Source: Turnera subulata
Lineage: Eukaryota; Streptophyta; Magnoliopsida; Malpighiales; Passifloraceae
Length of the DNA stretch: 64,000 nucleotides
Assembly (NCBI GenBank): GCA_028386065.3
Contig: JAKUCV010001077.1
Location: 1 to 64,000, forward strand
Reading direction: 5' to 3'
In this document: one piece after another, positions 10,100 to 19,951 of the stretch
How positions within the stretch are numbered: the stretch's first letter is position 1
How the letters are laid out: each line of letters starts with the position of its first letter
Made by a program: the position numbers and the translations under genes
The notes under the pieces: model-generated
Databases searched by the model: none
Told to the model about the DNA's origin: nothing
The model's input: only the letters and a program-made list of their open reading frames with translations

Positions 10100-10640
10100 A
10101 TTTCATGTGCATCAGATAGCCAAATAAATAACCTCCCCCTGTTTCATAGGCATAATCGCAAAGATTATAACGCATTCATTTGGCTCATTCAACCAGCCAA
10201 ATGCTCCCCCTGCGTTTGTGCATAGTGTACATAAAAATTTACTAAAGGCTTTTTGCCAATTGCTCCCCCTGCATATAGGCACAGTATACATATGATTTCA
10301 TTCCCAAAATTTTCACATACATATATCCTACAATGAAATTTCAGTATATCAAGATTATCATTTGGCTTTTTCATGGAGCCAATTCTTTCCCTGCATTATA
10401 AGCGCATATAACTTAGCAATCACATTTGGCTGAGCCAAATGTGGTTCCCTGCATCAGAAAATAATTACAAGGTATATTGCAGCAGTGTCAATATCAACAA
10501 CAACATATTTGGTTGTTTCACCGAGCTAAATATTGTTCCCTGCATAAAAAGATTTTCACAAAGAAAAAATATAGCGTAGCAGGAACATACATTCCATACA
10601 TTCACAACATATCATACTCCCCCTTTTGTCATCAGCAAAA
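10100..10640 (-). repeat. Copia-2 3' array of purine tract plus hairpin units
   Basis: On the minus strand about six units, spaced roughly 55-135 bases, each contain a (T)GCAGGG(GGAG or AA) purine tract followed by ATTTGGCT-n-AGCCAAAT or a degenerate form. Tracts are near 10133, 10205, 10262, 10390, 10448 and 10540. Hairpins are at 10177-10203, 10360-10382, 10421-10443 and ~10506-10531. A longer tract (GATGACAAAAGGGGGAG, minus strand, ~10617-10633) resembles the polypurine motif of this Copia group. No ORF is present. Confidence 0.75.
10421..10443. repeat. Copia-2 hairpin, perfect 11-bp arms
   Basis: CACATTTGGCT-g-AGCCAAATGTG, the longest perfect copy of the Copia-2 palindrome. It is in the 3' noncoding array. 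Confidence 0.9.
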
Positions 10641-10835
10641 GATAACACCTATAAAACCCAGGGCGGACAATAGATAAGACCAAATCCAAATATCCAAAAA
10701 CATAAGAAACCAAATATCCAAGCACAAACCAAATATTCAAGTAATACAAACCATAGGTAGAATAGTTATAAAAAGTACTTAGCTAAATGTAGATGAGGAA
10801 TGCAATGCATGAGCTAAGAGCATCAGATCTACGTG

Positions 10836-13615
10836 GCATCAATCTTCATCAGAGTCATCTTGAGTCAGAGCGGCAGTGATTTGGTCAAGCTTCTCAAATG
10901 TCCTGGTCTGGAACTTCTTCATTTGGCTTCTCATGGAACCAAGTTCTTCCTTCAGCTCACTGATCTCATCCTTCATGCCAGTAACCAGAACATTCAGTTC
11001 CTCAAGTTTGTGATCCTTTCCGGCTCCAGATTTCGTCACAGAGTATTCTCCTTCTGGATTTGGCTTGATAGACATCTTCACCAGAGTAACAACATTGATT
11101 TCCTTGAGCCTAATCGGTTTATTCTCAGTACTGGGCTTGATCTTCAATTTTTTAGCCAACAAGGTAATAAGTGCACCATGAGAATGTTTCCTGTAGATGC
11201 CCATGTGATGGAGAATAAGAGTTCCAAAGCAGATAGAAGATTGCTCGATAAGGCAAGCAATGATCTATTGATCAAGTTTCTTGATGATTGTGTGAGAATT
11301 CTTCCTTGGCATAATAACCCTAGTAAGAGTGTACATCAGAGCTCTCTCTCTCTTGGCTTCAAGGCATTGTAGTTACCAGACTTGGTGCTCCCAAAGAGAA
11401 GCATATTCTGCTTGGAGTGACAGGGAGTCTTCGGGATATTGATTGGAGTTCCAAAAGCAGATTCATAGAACTGTACTTTCCCTGGCTTCATCTTTAACAG
11501 GTCACAAATCATCTCGGTTGTCATTGTAATCTTCTTCCCTTTGATCTTTGTTTTGATACAAGTGAGCAGATCAATATCACCATACTCCACAGTTTTGTTA
11601 TCATAGAAGTCCTTCATCAAGGCTTCATATCCTTGTTCCTTAAAGAAGACCAAAGTAGTGAGCTTAGCATCCTTCAACAGTTTGGCTACATCGATTCCCT
11701 CAAAGTCATTTAGAACCATAGTGCAAGTGGGGGTGTGAGTGAAGTACTTCTTCTTGGCCTTCTTGCTGGATCCAGATTTGGTTAGAGCCTTGAGCTTCTT
11801 TTTGGCTGGAGTTGGAGTAATTTCCTCCTCCTTCTCAGATTCCTCTTCAATCTCTGGCTCTTTCTCATCGTCCTCCTCTTTGTCTTCCTCATCATCATCA
11901 TTATCATTTCCCTTATCAGACTCATCATCTGATCCTTTCTTGTCTGAGCCGCTTTCATTCTTTGGCTCCTCCTCAGACTTCTATTCCTTGTCGCTTTCAT
12001 TTAGTTCCTGATCATTGTTATTTGGCTCATCATCAGCCAAATCATCATCCGACTTCTCTTTGTCTCCATCACTCCTCTTTCTCTTTCTAGAGCTCTTGTC
12101 ATTATCAGCAACAGGTGAATTTTTACTTTTATCATCATCAGAATCGACTTCAACAATTTTCTTACCAAGCTTCTTTCCTCCTCTTCCAAATACAGTTTGT
12201 GCACTTGTGCTTGGCCTGACAAGTCGAGCTCTTGATGTTTGAGTGGTTGGAGTCTGAGATAAGTGCTTTGGTAGCTTTTGTCTCAATGCATCTGATTTGG
12301 TTTTTGAGCTCTCGGCTTCTTTCTCTGCATCAATTTCTAGAACAGCTTTCTCAGCATCAGATTTGGTCTCTGGTTGGGCCAAATCTCCTTCTTGCAGCAC
12401 ATTCTCATCTTTCTCTTCAGGAAGCAAGCTTTGATTTTCAACAATCATCTCTTCTGCTTTGTCAGCCGCTTCTTTTCCAATCTCTGCAGCATGAACTAAA
12501 TCCTTTTTGGCTTCAACATCAACTGGAATTGGAATCCCGAGAGGGATTTCATCAGCTTTCTCTGTGCTCTTCTCAACAACCTCTTCATTCTTTGGATCTT
12601 CAGATCTGGTTTCATCATCAGCCAGACTCCTTTTCACAGGGCTTGCAGATTTGGCTTGTGTAGCAGCCAAATTTCCTTTGTTCCCAACAATAGAGTCTTC
12701 CTATAGATTATCTAAAACTCCCCCTAGTTGCTTCATCTTCCCAACATAGAAATCCTCAGCATCTATTCCCGGAGGTGGCACCAATGATCTTACAAATTCA
12801 GAAAGCACATCGTTCTTGGTTTTTGAAGAACCAGAACCTTCACTAACAGATCTAGGTTTTGCCAAAGACTTAATCTTTGCACGAGATTCAGCCCATTTCT
12901 CAACATTAATAACAATACTATCAACAACAGTATTTCCAGTATCTAATTTTGTTTCTAGGGATCCTAACATAGTTTTCTTTGCAACATACACCTCCCCAGA
13001 ACTTGAAACACGAACACTAAAAGGAGCAGATGTCATAACCCCAGTTTCAAAAATATTACCCGGTGGTATTTCTTCAAGATTGAAGTCATAGATTTTGGAT
13101 TCAGATCCTTCCTTTGGAGGAACCATGGCTTCTTTGTGTTGTGCAGATTCAGATTATGGACCAAGCTTGAGCTTTTCGATTTGAGAAACAACCTCTTTTT
13201 CTGGTGAAGTGAGTTCAAGGTTTGCACTTACTTCTAGCTCTTTCCCCATTTTCTTTTCTCGTATCGAGGACTTCTTGAAGACAGGTTTTGCAGCAGCCAT
13301 CCTAGTTCTTCCTTTAGGAGGTGCCGGCGGTTTTGGTGGTTTTTGTTTTGTGGGGGTTTGTCTCAATGCTTTTACTTTGCCCATGTTTGTCTTCATGATG
13401 GAGAGTAATTTTAGGGTTTGTGAGTTAATGTGTTTGAATGCAAAACTGAAAGTGGAAGTTAAAAAGGAAGTGGATAATGGTGGAGAGAGGTAGTCACGGG
13501 TTTTGTGGAGGAGAAGAAACCAACCACTTTCATTTAATGAACTCCTTCCTTTTGCAGCTTTTTCTCTTTGTGTCAGATGCATGACTGAATATAACCGTTG
13601 TACCAGAAACTCCAC
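10836..13615 (-). pseudogene. Copia-2 env-like third ORF, broken
   Basis: Four consecutive ORFs (13615-13154, 13126-12701, 12670-11981 and 11719-11336) are in one frame, separated by single stops or an open stretch. A fifth (11204-10839) is shifted. Together they form one long protein. The N-terminus is Lys/Pro-rich with KTNMGKVKALRQTPTKQKPP. The middle is very acidic, Glu/Asp/Lys/Ser-rich (11780-12670). Then comes a globular part (FEGIDVAKLLKDAKLTTLVFF, a KIKGKKITMTTEMICDLLKM segment) resembling the 'putative plant transposon protein' domain that follows pol in SIRE-type elements. A coiled-coil-like C-terminus follows (KDEISELKEELGSMRSQMKKF). Its role is unknown; 'env-like' is positional. 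No membrane segment is evident. Confidence 0.75.
12020..12042. repeat. Copia-2 hairpin in env-like coding region
   Basis: ATTTGGCT-catcatc... wait-free form: 8-bp arms ATTTGGCT (12020-12027) and AGCCAAAT (12035-12042) with a 7-base spacer. A second copy is at 12649-12672 with an 8-base spacer. Confidence 0.85.
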
Positions 13616-13888
13616 GTTTTGACCCTGCTTTTTTTCTTTCTTCTTTAACTGCCGCTTATGGACCAGTGGACAATAGGTTTTGGCTCATCCTTGAACCAAA
13701 TCTTGAAACTCTTTCTCTTTGATGCTCTTTACGATTTGATTGCAGCCATGACTTGTCGTCATATGCTCATATGCTTAGTACAGGTGTGAGATGTGTGACA
13801 ATTGTATATATTCTAAGTGCATATGTGTGCAGTATGTTATGATATGCATGAACACATAAAAACCAAATGTAGAGCCAAATTAGAATAC

Positions 13889-15373
13889 TTATGATATATT
13901 GTAAATACCAAGCTCGAGTCTGAATTCGGTGAACTGATCTTCCTTTAATGGTTTGGTAAAGATGTCAGCCAGTTGATTTTCAGTTCTCACAAACTCAATA
14001 GCCACATCCTTCTTCAACACATGGTCTCGAATAAAATGATGTCTCACTTCAATATGTTTGGTTCGAGAGTGTTGCACTAGATTCTTAGTTAAATTGATGG
14101 CACTTGAGCTTCACAAAAGATAGGAACATACTTGAAAGTTAGTCCATAATCAGCAAGTGTTTGTTTCATCCATAGCACTTGTGCACAACATGCACCAGCT
14201 GCTACATATTCAGCCTCGGTTGTGGAAGTAGCAACTGAATTTTGCTTTTTACTTGACCAAGATACAAGTGATTGTCCAAGTAATTGACAAGTACCACTTG
14301 TACTTTTTCTATCAAGAGTGCACCCTGCAAAGTCTGCATCTGAGTAGCTTGTTAGTTCAAAAGAGTTCACATTAGGATACCACAAGCCTAAAGATGATGT
14401 TCCTTTTAAGTACTTGAAGATGCACTTGATAGCTTTAAGATGAGATTCTTTTGGGCATGATTGAAATCTAGCACACAAGCAAACACTATACATAATGTCT
14501 GATCTTGTAGCTGTAAGGTAAAGAAGACTACATATCATGCCTCTGTATAATTTCACATCAACATCCTTACCATTCTCATCCTTGTCAAGTTTGGTACTAG
14601 TGCTTATTGGTATCGGACTAGTTTTGGCTTCTGACAAGCCAAATCTTTTCAGCAACTCTCGTATGTACTTTGCATGGTTAAGAAAAATCCCACCATTGAG
14701 TTGCTTGACTTGAAAACCCAGGAAGAAATTTAACTCCCCTATCATGCTCATTTCAAACTCGCTGTGCATAAGCTTTTCAAACTCTTGACAAAGAGATTCA
14801 TTAGTAGCACCAAATAGAATGTCATCAACATATATTTGCACAATAATGATATCATCTTGATTAGATTTCACAAATAGAGTTGAGTCTACTTTTCCTTTTG
14901 TAAAGCATTGTGAAATCAGATATGAGCTTAATCTATCATACCAAGCTCTAGGTGCTTGCTTAAGACTATATAATGCCTTTATCAATTTAAACACATGTTG
15001 TGGAAGCTCATGGTTTTCAAATCCTGGAGGTTGTTCTACATATACTTCTTTCCATGATATATCCATTTAGAAAAGCACTCTTGACATCCAATTGATAGAG
15101 TTTAAAAGATTTAAATGAAGCAAATGCAAGCAGCATGCGAATAGATTCAAGTCTAGCTACTGGTGCAAAGGTCTCATCATAATCAATACCTTCCTCTTGA
15201 TTGTACCCTTGTGCAACCAATCGAGCTTTGTTTCCTACCACAGTTTCTGATTCATCAAGCTTGTTTCTGAAGACCCATTTGGTTCTAATGATAGGATGGT
15301 CTTTAGGCCTTGAAACAAGCTCCCACACATTATTCCTCTCGAACTGATTAAGCTCTTCTTGCATTGCCATCAC
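13889..15373 (-). pseudogene. pol: Copia-2 reverse transcriptase and RNase H
   Basis: This is the Copia RT/RNase H in four pieces. 15373-15017 has WELVSRPKDHPIIRTKWVFR and YDETFAPVARLESIRMLLA. 15066-14089 has VYVEQPPGFE, LYSLKQAPRAWYDRL and the catalytic VQIYVDDILFGAT. RNase H motifs follow: SDADFAGCTLDRKSTSG, WSSKKQNSVATSTTEAEYVA. 14077-13889 finishes RNase H with RTKHIEVRHHFIRD and LADIFTKPL. A frameshift lies near 15060 (after KSAFLNG), another near 14090, and an in-frame TAG precedes the RT at 15374. All catalytic motifs survive, so the copy is not very old. Confidence 0.92.
14623..14643. repeat. Copia-2 hairpin in RT coding region
   Basis: TTTGGCT (14623-14629) and AGCCAAA (14637-14643), 7-base loop, in codons for F-G-L-S-E-A-K. 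Copia-3 has TTTGGCA/TGCCAAA at the homologous codons (37345-37365). Confidence 0.8.
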
Positions 15374-16392
15374 CTAATTTTCATCATGTATGGCTTCATT
15401 GGCATTTTTGGGCTCAACTTGGGATAAAAAGGCAAGATGTGTATTGATATTTTGTAATCTGGATCTAGTAGTTACTCCTCTTCTGGGATCACCTAAAATG
15501 GCCTCTGTTGAATGTCCTTTAGGTGCTTGCACCTTTGAGTTTCTCAGCTGTGAACATGAGCCAGATTCCAGAACATTTGGCTGCACACTGCTGTTTTGAA
15601 CATTTGGCTCGGGAGAAGCCAAATGCTGTTGATTTGTAATTGGATTAGGAATTTGCACATCTTTTGCCTCTTCAATATCAATAACCTGTGGCTGATTCTC
15701 AAAAATAAACTCAACATCTGTATCATCATTAAGATCATTCAAGTTAATCTCATCAAACACCACATGCATAGATTCTTCAACAACCATGGTTCTTTTGTTA
15801 TATACCCTATAGGCTTTACTACTCCAAGAATAACCAAGGAATATACCATCATCAGACTTAGCTTGAAACTTATCTAGATTATCTTTAGTATTCAGGATGT
15901 AACACTTGGAGCCAAATGTGCAAAAGTATGCAAAATTTGGCTTTCTATCATGCCAAATCTCATAAGGTGTCTTTTCAATTAATGGACGCAAAGAGACTCT
16001 ATTTAGGACGTAGCATGCTGTGTTCACACCCTCAGCCCAGAAATAAGCAGGTAACTTATACTCATTAAGCATAGTTCTAGCCATTTCTTGTAAGGTTCGA
16101 TTCTTCCTTTCCACAACCCCATTTTGTTGAGGTGTTCTAGGAGTCGAAAATGTGTGTTCAATGCCATTTTTTTCACAAAATTGATTGAAGGTGGAATTAT
16201 CAAATTCTCCTCCATGATCACTTCTGATTTTAGATATTTTATACCTTTTTCATTTTGCAGCTTCCTAGCTAATGAGCCAAATTCATGACATGCATGATCT
16301 TTTTGTGTAAGAAATAAAACCCATGTAAATCTAGAATAATCATCAACTATAACAAATGCATACTTTCTACCACCAAGACTCACAGTTCTCAT
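15374..16392 (-). pseudogene. pol: Copia-2 integrase core and C-terminal region
   Basis: Two overlapping ORFs. 16392-16024 has YAFVIVDDYSRFTWVLFL with a catalytic Asp and degenerates near 16220. 16114-15374 has MERKNRTLQEMARTMLNE with the catalytic Glu, PAYFWAEGVNTACYVLNR, TPYEIWHDRKPN and FGSKCYILN, then the long variable Copia linker up to RT. A frameshift separates them. Integrase precedes RT as in Copia elements. A TAG at the very end separates this piece from RT in the same frame. Confidence 0.9.
15601..15625. repeat. Copia-2 hairpin in integrase-RT linker, 9-bp arms
   Basis: CATTTGGCT (15601-15609) and AGCCAAATG (15617-15625), 7-base loop. An extra ATTTGGCT half-site lies 24 bases to the left. 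Confidence 0.9.
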
Positions 16393-16962
16393 TCAACCAA
16401 AAAGATCAATATGTAAGAGTTCAAGAGGTCGAGAAGTTGATGCCACATGTTTTGGCTTAAAGGAACTTTTGATTTGCTTACCGAGCTAACATGCACGACA
16501 TTTGGTTTCTGCCTTGAACTTAAGTTTTGGCAGACCATCGACCAAGTCTTTCTTTGACAGATTTGAGATAAGTTCAAGATTTGCATGCCCTAGCCTCCTA
16601 TGCCATAGAGTTGCAGTATATGTTCTTGCACTAAAGCACTTGATTTCAAGGTTAGTAACATCATTTAAACATATAGAGTATAGATTACCAATCCTTTTTC
16701 CAACAAATAAGATATTCTCATCATCAACTCTACTCACAAGGCATCTAGGTGATTCAAAAGTAACTCTAAATCCTTTGTCACAAAGCTGACTGATACTAAG
16801 CAAATTGTACTTAAGATTATCAATAAGTAACACATGCTCAATAGTTGGATTAGTGCCAATCTTACCAATACCAAGGATTTTTCCTTTAGAACTATCACCA
16901 AATGTAACATTACCTCGGTGTTTCGAGAGAAGGGATATAAATTTTAATGGGTCACCTGTCAT
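16389..16962 (-). pseudogene. pol: Copia-2 protease end and integrase zinc-binding region
   Basis: The protease active site sits just upstream in the minus-strand sequence (WVLDSGCSRHMTGDP, codons at ~17000-16950), with D-S-G as in Copia proteases. The pre-integrase/zinc region follows: HRRLGHANLELISNLSKKDLV and KCRAC. A TAG interrupts after KCRAC. The sequence continues in the same frame with KSSFKPKHVAS and LHIDLFG, the start of the integrase core. Confidence 0.88.
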
Positions 16963-17018
16963 ATGCCTTGAACAACCACTGTCCAGAACCCATTCATCCC
17001 TTGCATCCTGTCAAATGA

Positions 17019-17813
17019 TCAAGTTTTAGGTACCCAAACTAACTTGGATCCATCAGGGTTAGATTTGGCTCTTTTCGGAACCCAAATATATTTAACATGA
17101 TTGTTTCTCTTCCTATGATAGCATGATCTAATCATATGACCAACATTTCCACAGTAATAGCTTGTGATATCATGTCTATGTGACTGCCCACGATGTCCCT
17201 GCCTAGGATTTTCACGATATCTAAGTCTATAAAGTGATCTAGATTCAGCCTTGACAAATTTAACTGGCAGATTTGGCTTGTTAAAAACCATATGTGTGGC
17301 ACCTATTCCACTTTTATCTAAAGAATGCCTTTGTTGCCCTAGCAGCAGATTCAGGCTATCTCTTCCATTAGTAAACTTCTCTAGGGAACATTTTAGATCA
17401 TCTACTTCCGCCTTTAGAGCATTATTCTTTTGAATCATCTCTTCACACTTGCTCAAATTACTAGCTAGCTTTTTCTCAAGGTCTTCATATGCGTTTTGAG
17501 CAGCAAGTTTCTCTTTCTTTAATGCCACACAAATAGACAAAATTTCAGCATGTGCACGCTCAAGAGTTTCATATACAATTTTGTGAGATGCATGATCAAA
17601 TTCAAGTAGATCAATACGTTTCTTATATGAAGCATTCTTCTTAAGTGCTTGCTCATACTTATCATGCAATTCTTCAAATGCATCTTGAAGCTCATCAAAA
17701 GTACAGTCAAGAGAATCATTTACCTCATCATCTTCTCGAGCCACTAAGCATAGATTTACTTCTTCATCAGAATCAGAGTCACTTGATGAGTCCAAATCAT
17801 CCCATGCTGACAT
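17019..17813 (-). pseudogene. gag: Copia-2 gag C-terminal half: acidic coiled coil and second zinc knuckle
   Basis: The ORF starts with a Ser/Asp run (SSSDSDSDEEV). A long heptad-rich segment follows (residues ~40-165, FDELQDAFEELHDKYEQALKK). Then comes a basic stretch and a CCHC-like knuckle (CGNVGHMIRSCYHRK, residues ~225-240), ending WVPKT just before the protease. It is in frame with the first-knuckle ORF (18248-17856), separated by one TAA. It would be the nucleic-acid-binding tail of gag. Confidence 0.85.
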
Positions 17814-17855
17814 GGCTTTCTTCCCTTTGCTCCTTGGGAAATCAGATTTGGCTTT

Positions 17856-18717
17856 TTAATGTGGACATTCTGACTTGATATGGCCAGGTCGATTACAGCC
17901 AAAACACACTAGTGAGTCTTTCTTTTTTTCAGTTGATTTGGCACCTTGGAAACCCTTTCCTTTCATTTGCCTTCTCTTTCGAAGAAATTTGACAAACTTT
18001 CTGGTGATTAGTGCCATATCCGCATCATTGTACTCATCACTAGACTCTTGGTCTGCCTTAAGAGCCAAATCTTTCTTCTTTAGTTCTTTCGGTTCTAGTT
18101 TAGAACCATGAACTATAAGCTTGCCAATGAGCTCATCATAGGTGAGAGTGTTTAGATTCTGAGCTTCTTCAATAGTTGTGACCTTTGGCTCCCACTCCTT
18201 GGCTAAGGATCTTTGCCACTTTATCTCTATGAGTGACGGGTCTACCAAGTAGAGCTAAACCATTGCAAAGAATGGTGAAGCGTGTATCCATTTCTTGCAC
18301 AGTTTCTCCAGTAGCCATTTGAAAGATCACATAGTCCCTCATTAGACAATTGAGCCGAGACTCCTTTACTTGGTTAGTTCCTTCAAGTGTGACACAAAGA
18401 AGCCTCCAGATTTCATAGGCTGTGCCACAATAACTCACCCTTTGAAACTCACTTTCACTTATACCACATAGGAGTATATTTTTAGCTTGTGCATCAAGCT
18501 TGGCTCTCCTTAGCTCATCCTCAGACCAGAATTGCATGTCTCTTTGAGGTCTGCTATAAGGACTGTGAACAATATTCCACATCTCAAGATCTTTTCCTTC
18601 AAGGAAGATCTTCATTCTAAACTTCCAATAGTCAAAGTTCACTCCATCAAAGTATGGAGCTTTGTTGACACTTGTACCTTCATAAGCCATGATCTTTTTC
18701 TTTGGAGATTTATCCAC
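17856..18717 (-). pseudogene. gag: Copia-2 gag N-terminal half with CCHC knuckle
   Basis: The start codon region is followed by AYEGTSVNKAPYFDGVNF and DYWKFRMKIFLEGKDLEMW, the N-terminal gag signature of this Copia group. A capsid region follows, with YEIWRLLCVTLEG and SRLNCLMRDYVIFQM. After a frameshift near 18,200 (overlap of two ORFs) the sequence continues with LTYDELIGKLIVHG and a canonical zinc knuckle CFGCNRPGHIKSEC. It ends in a TAA. PBS and LTR lie immediately upstream, confirming that this is the gag start. Confidence 0.9.
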
Positions 18718-18730
18718 TAGATTGAGAACG

Positions 18731-18746
18731 CAGCTCCGCTACCAAT
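18731..18746 (-). other. Copia-2 primer-binding site
   Basis: Minus-strand ATTGGTAGCGGAGCTG directly after the LTR end (...GGCCAACA). It resembles the initiator-Met-type PBS (TGGTATCAGAGC) of Copia elements. Confidence 0.75.
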
Positions 18747-19190
18747 TGTTGGCCGAGAAAAGGCTACGAAGGGGGGTTGAATTAGCTTTTTTCTCTTTTT
18801 CGGATTTTCTGTGATTTGGCTCGACACAGAAGCCAAATGTGAAACTTGAATGAAATGCGAAAATGAATGCAGGAAAGCAATGAACACAGGTAATTTATAG
18901 TGGTTCCCCACTCAGGAGTACATCCACTACCTAAAGGTCCCCCCTATGGTATACAAGTTTTTACGGGCTAAACTTGCTAAACCTAACCCAAAACTGAACC
19001 TAGCTTTGTCTACCCAACAAGATTATCCCCTAATCCTGCTGATTACAACCTTTCCCAAGGAAAAGCTTCAAGAGTGGCTCACTCAAGAAGTTACACAAAT
19101 TAAGCACAAAGAATATCTCTCAAGGTAAGCTCTTTTATCAACTTAGAATCTCTTGAATGGCTAGGTTAATTTGTTGTGAGGCTTCAATCC

Positions 19191-19200
19191 TCTATTTATA
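19191..19200 (-). promoter_or_regulatory. TATA box of Copia-2 5' LTR
   Basis: Minus-strand TATAAATAGA, about 450 bases upstream of the PBS, a normal position for transcription of a Copia element. Confidence 0.6.
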
Positions 19201-19578
19201 GATTCTAAAGATGGGGAGATGTGTTTCACAACGGCTAAAAATCATCCAGGTGGCAGCCGAGTTGACTTCTTGCTTCATTAAATAAAACTGTCCAGTAGAT
19301 GAATCAGATCTGGATATTTCTTGGGCAGAAATCTTCTCTCTTAAAAAAGTTTCCATAAATGTAAAGTGAGGAACACTGATTTCTTCCATAGGTAAGAGAG
19401 GATGTGAGGACCACTTCTCTAATCTTTTTCTGACCCTTGTAGAGCAAGCATAACGGTTAGTGCAGTTGGTTTAATGTCAACCACTTCCTTGGACCACTTG
19501 CTGCAGCTTTTGGGACCACAGCTCTAACTGCCCGGAAAGCGACCTTTTGGTCGATGCGGTGAAGCCAAATGTTCCTGG

Positions 19579-19603
19579 ATTTGGTTTCTGCGAGAAACCA
19601 AAT
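19579..19603. repeat. Hairpin in Copia-2 LTR, variant stem
   Basis: ATTTGGTTTCT (19579-19589), loop of 3, AGAAACCAAAT (19593-19603). It keeps the ATTTGG/CCAAAT base of the element's hairpin but extends it with a different, fully paired inner stem. Confidence 0.85.
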
Positions 19604-19745
19604 TTTTTCTGCCAATTCTAAAAACACACAAGGCTTACCAAAATGTTTGTTAATCATCAAAATAATATAATAAGCATTGAATAACCATCATAAATATACT
19701 AAACAAAATTAGTCTTAATTAATTACTTAATTAAGCCGTTAATCA

Positions 19746-19906
19746 CATGTTTAGGCTAACAATTTCAAGTCTGTTTCCTAATTTTGTTAAGTAAATCATT
19801 GACAATATTGTATGAAGTATACTGACATAATAACTTAGGTTGCAGGAAGAATAATTTGGTAAGTGTGTATGTAAAATGGTACTTTTGGGACACGGAGGAT
19901 ATATAC
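19746..19906. other. Short AT-rich spacer between Copia-2 and the MULE nest
   Basis: No gene or repeat recognised. Confidence 0.5.
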
Positions 19907-19951
19907 ATTTAATTTCGGACTATTCATATTTTTCATCTTGTGTTTGTTATT

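Larger units (their letters stand above)
9996..19745 (-). mobile_element. SIRE-like Copia LTR retrotransposon 'Copia-2', 3' LTR missing
   Basis: The minus-strand order is 5' LTR (19745-18747), PBS, gag, protease, integrase, RT, RNase H, then a separate env-like ORF and a 3' noncoding region with purine tracts. Integrase before RT defines Copia, and an extra ORF after pol is the hallmark of the SIRE/Maximus lineage. All ORFs carry frameshifts or stops. No 3' LTR is seen to the left. The element meets the Athila LTR at about 9,995, so Athila probably inserted into its 3' region or the end was deleted. Confidence 0.88.
18747..19745 (-). repeat. Copia-2 5' LTR
   Basis: The inner edge is fixed by the PBS. 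The outer edge (minus-strand TGATTAACGG) is placed by analogy with Copia-3. It contains a TATA box, the hairpin ATTTGGCT/AGCCAAAT at 18814-18838 and an 11-bp-arm hairpin at 19579-19603 (ATTTGGTTTCT / AGAAACCAAAT). No partner LTR is in the window. Confidence 0.7.

Noticed and set aside
11739..12011. Plus-strand Ser/Phe-rich ORF
   Set aside because: It is the antisense of the acidic Glu/Asp/Lys region of the Copia-2 env-like ORF.
12232..12663. Plus-strand 143-codon ORF
   Set aside because: Antisense shadow of the same env-like ORF; no protein-like pattern.
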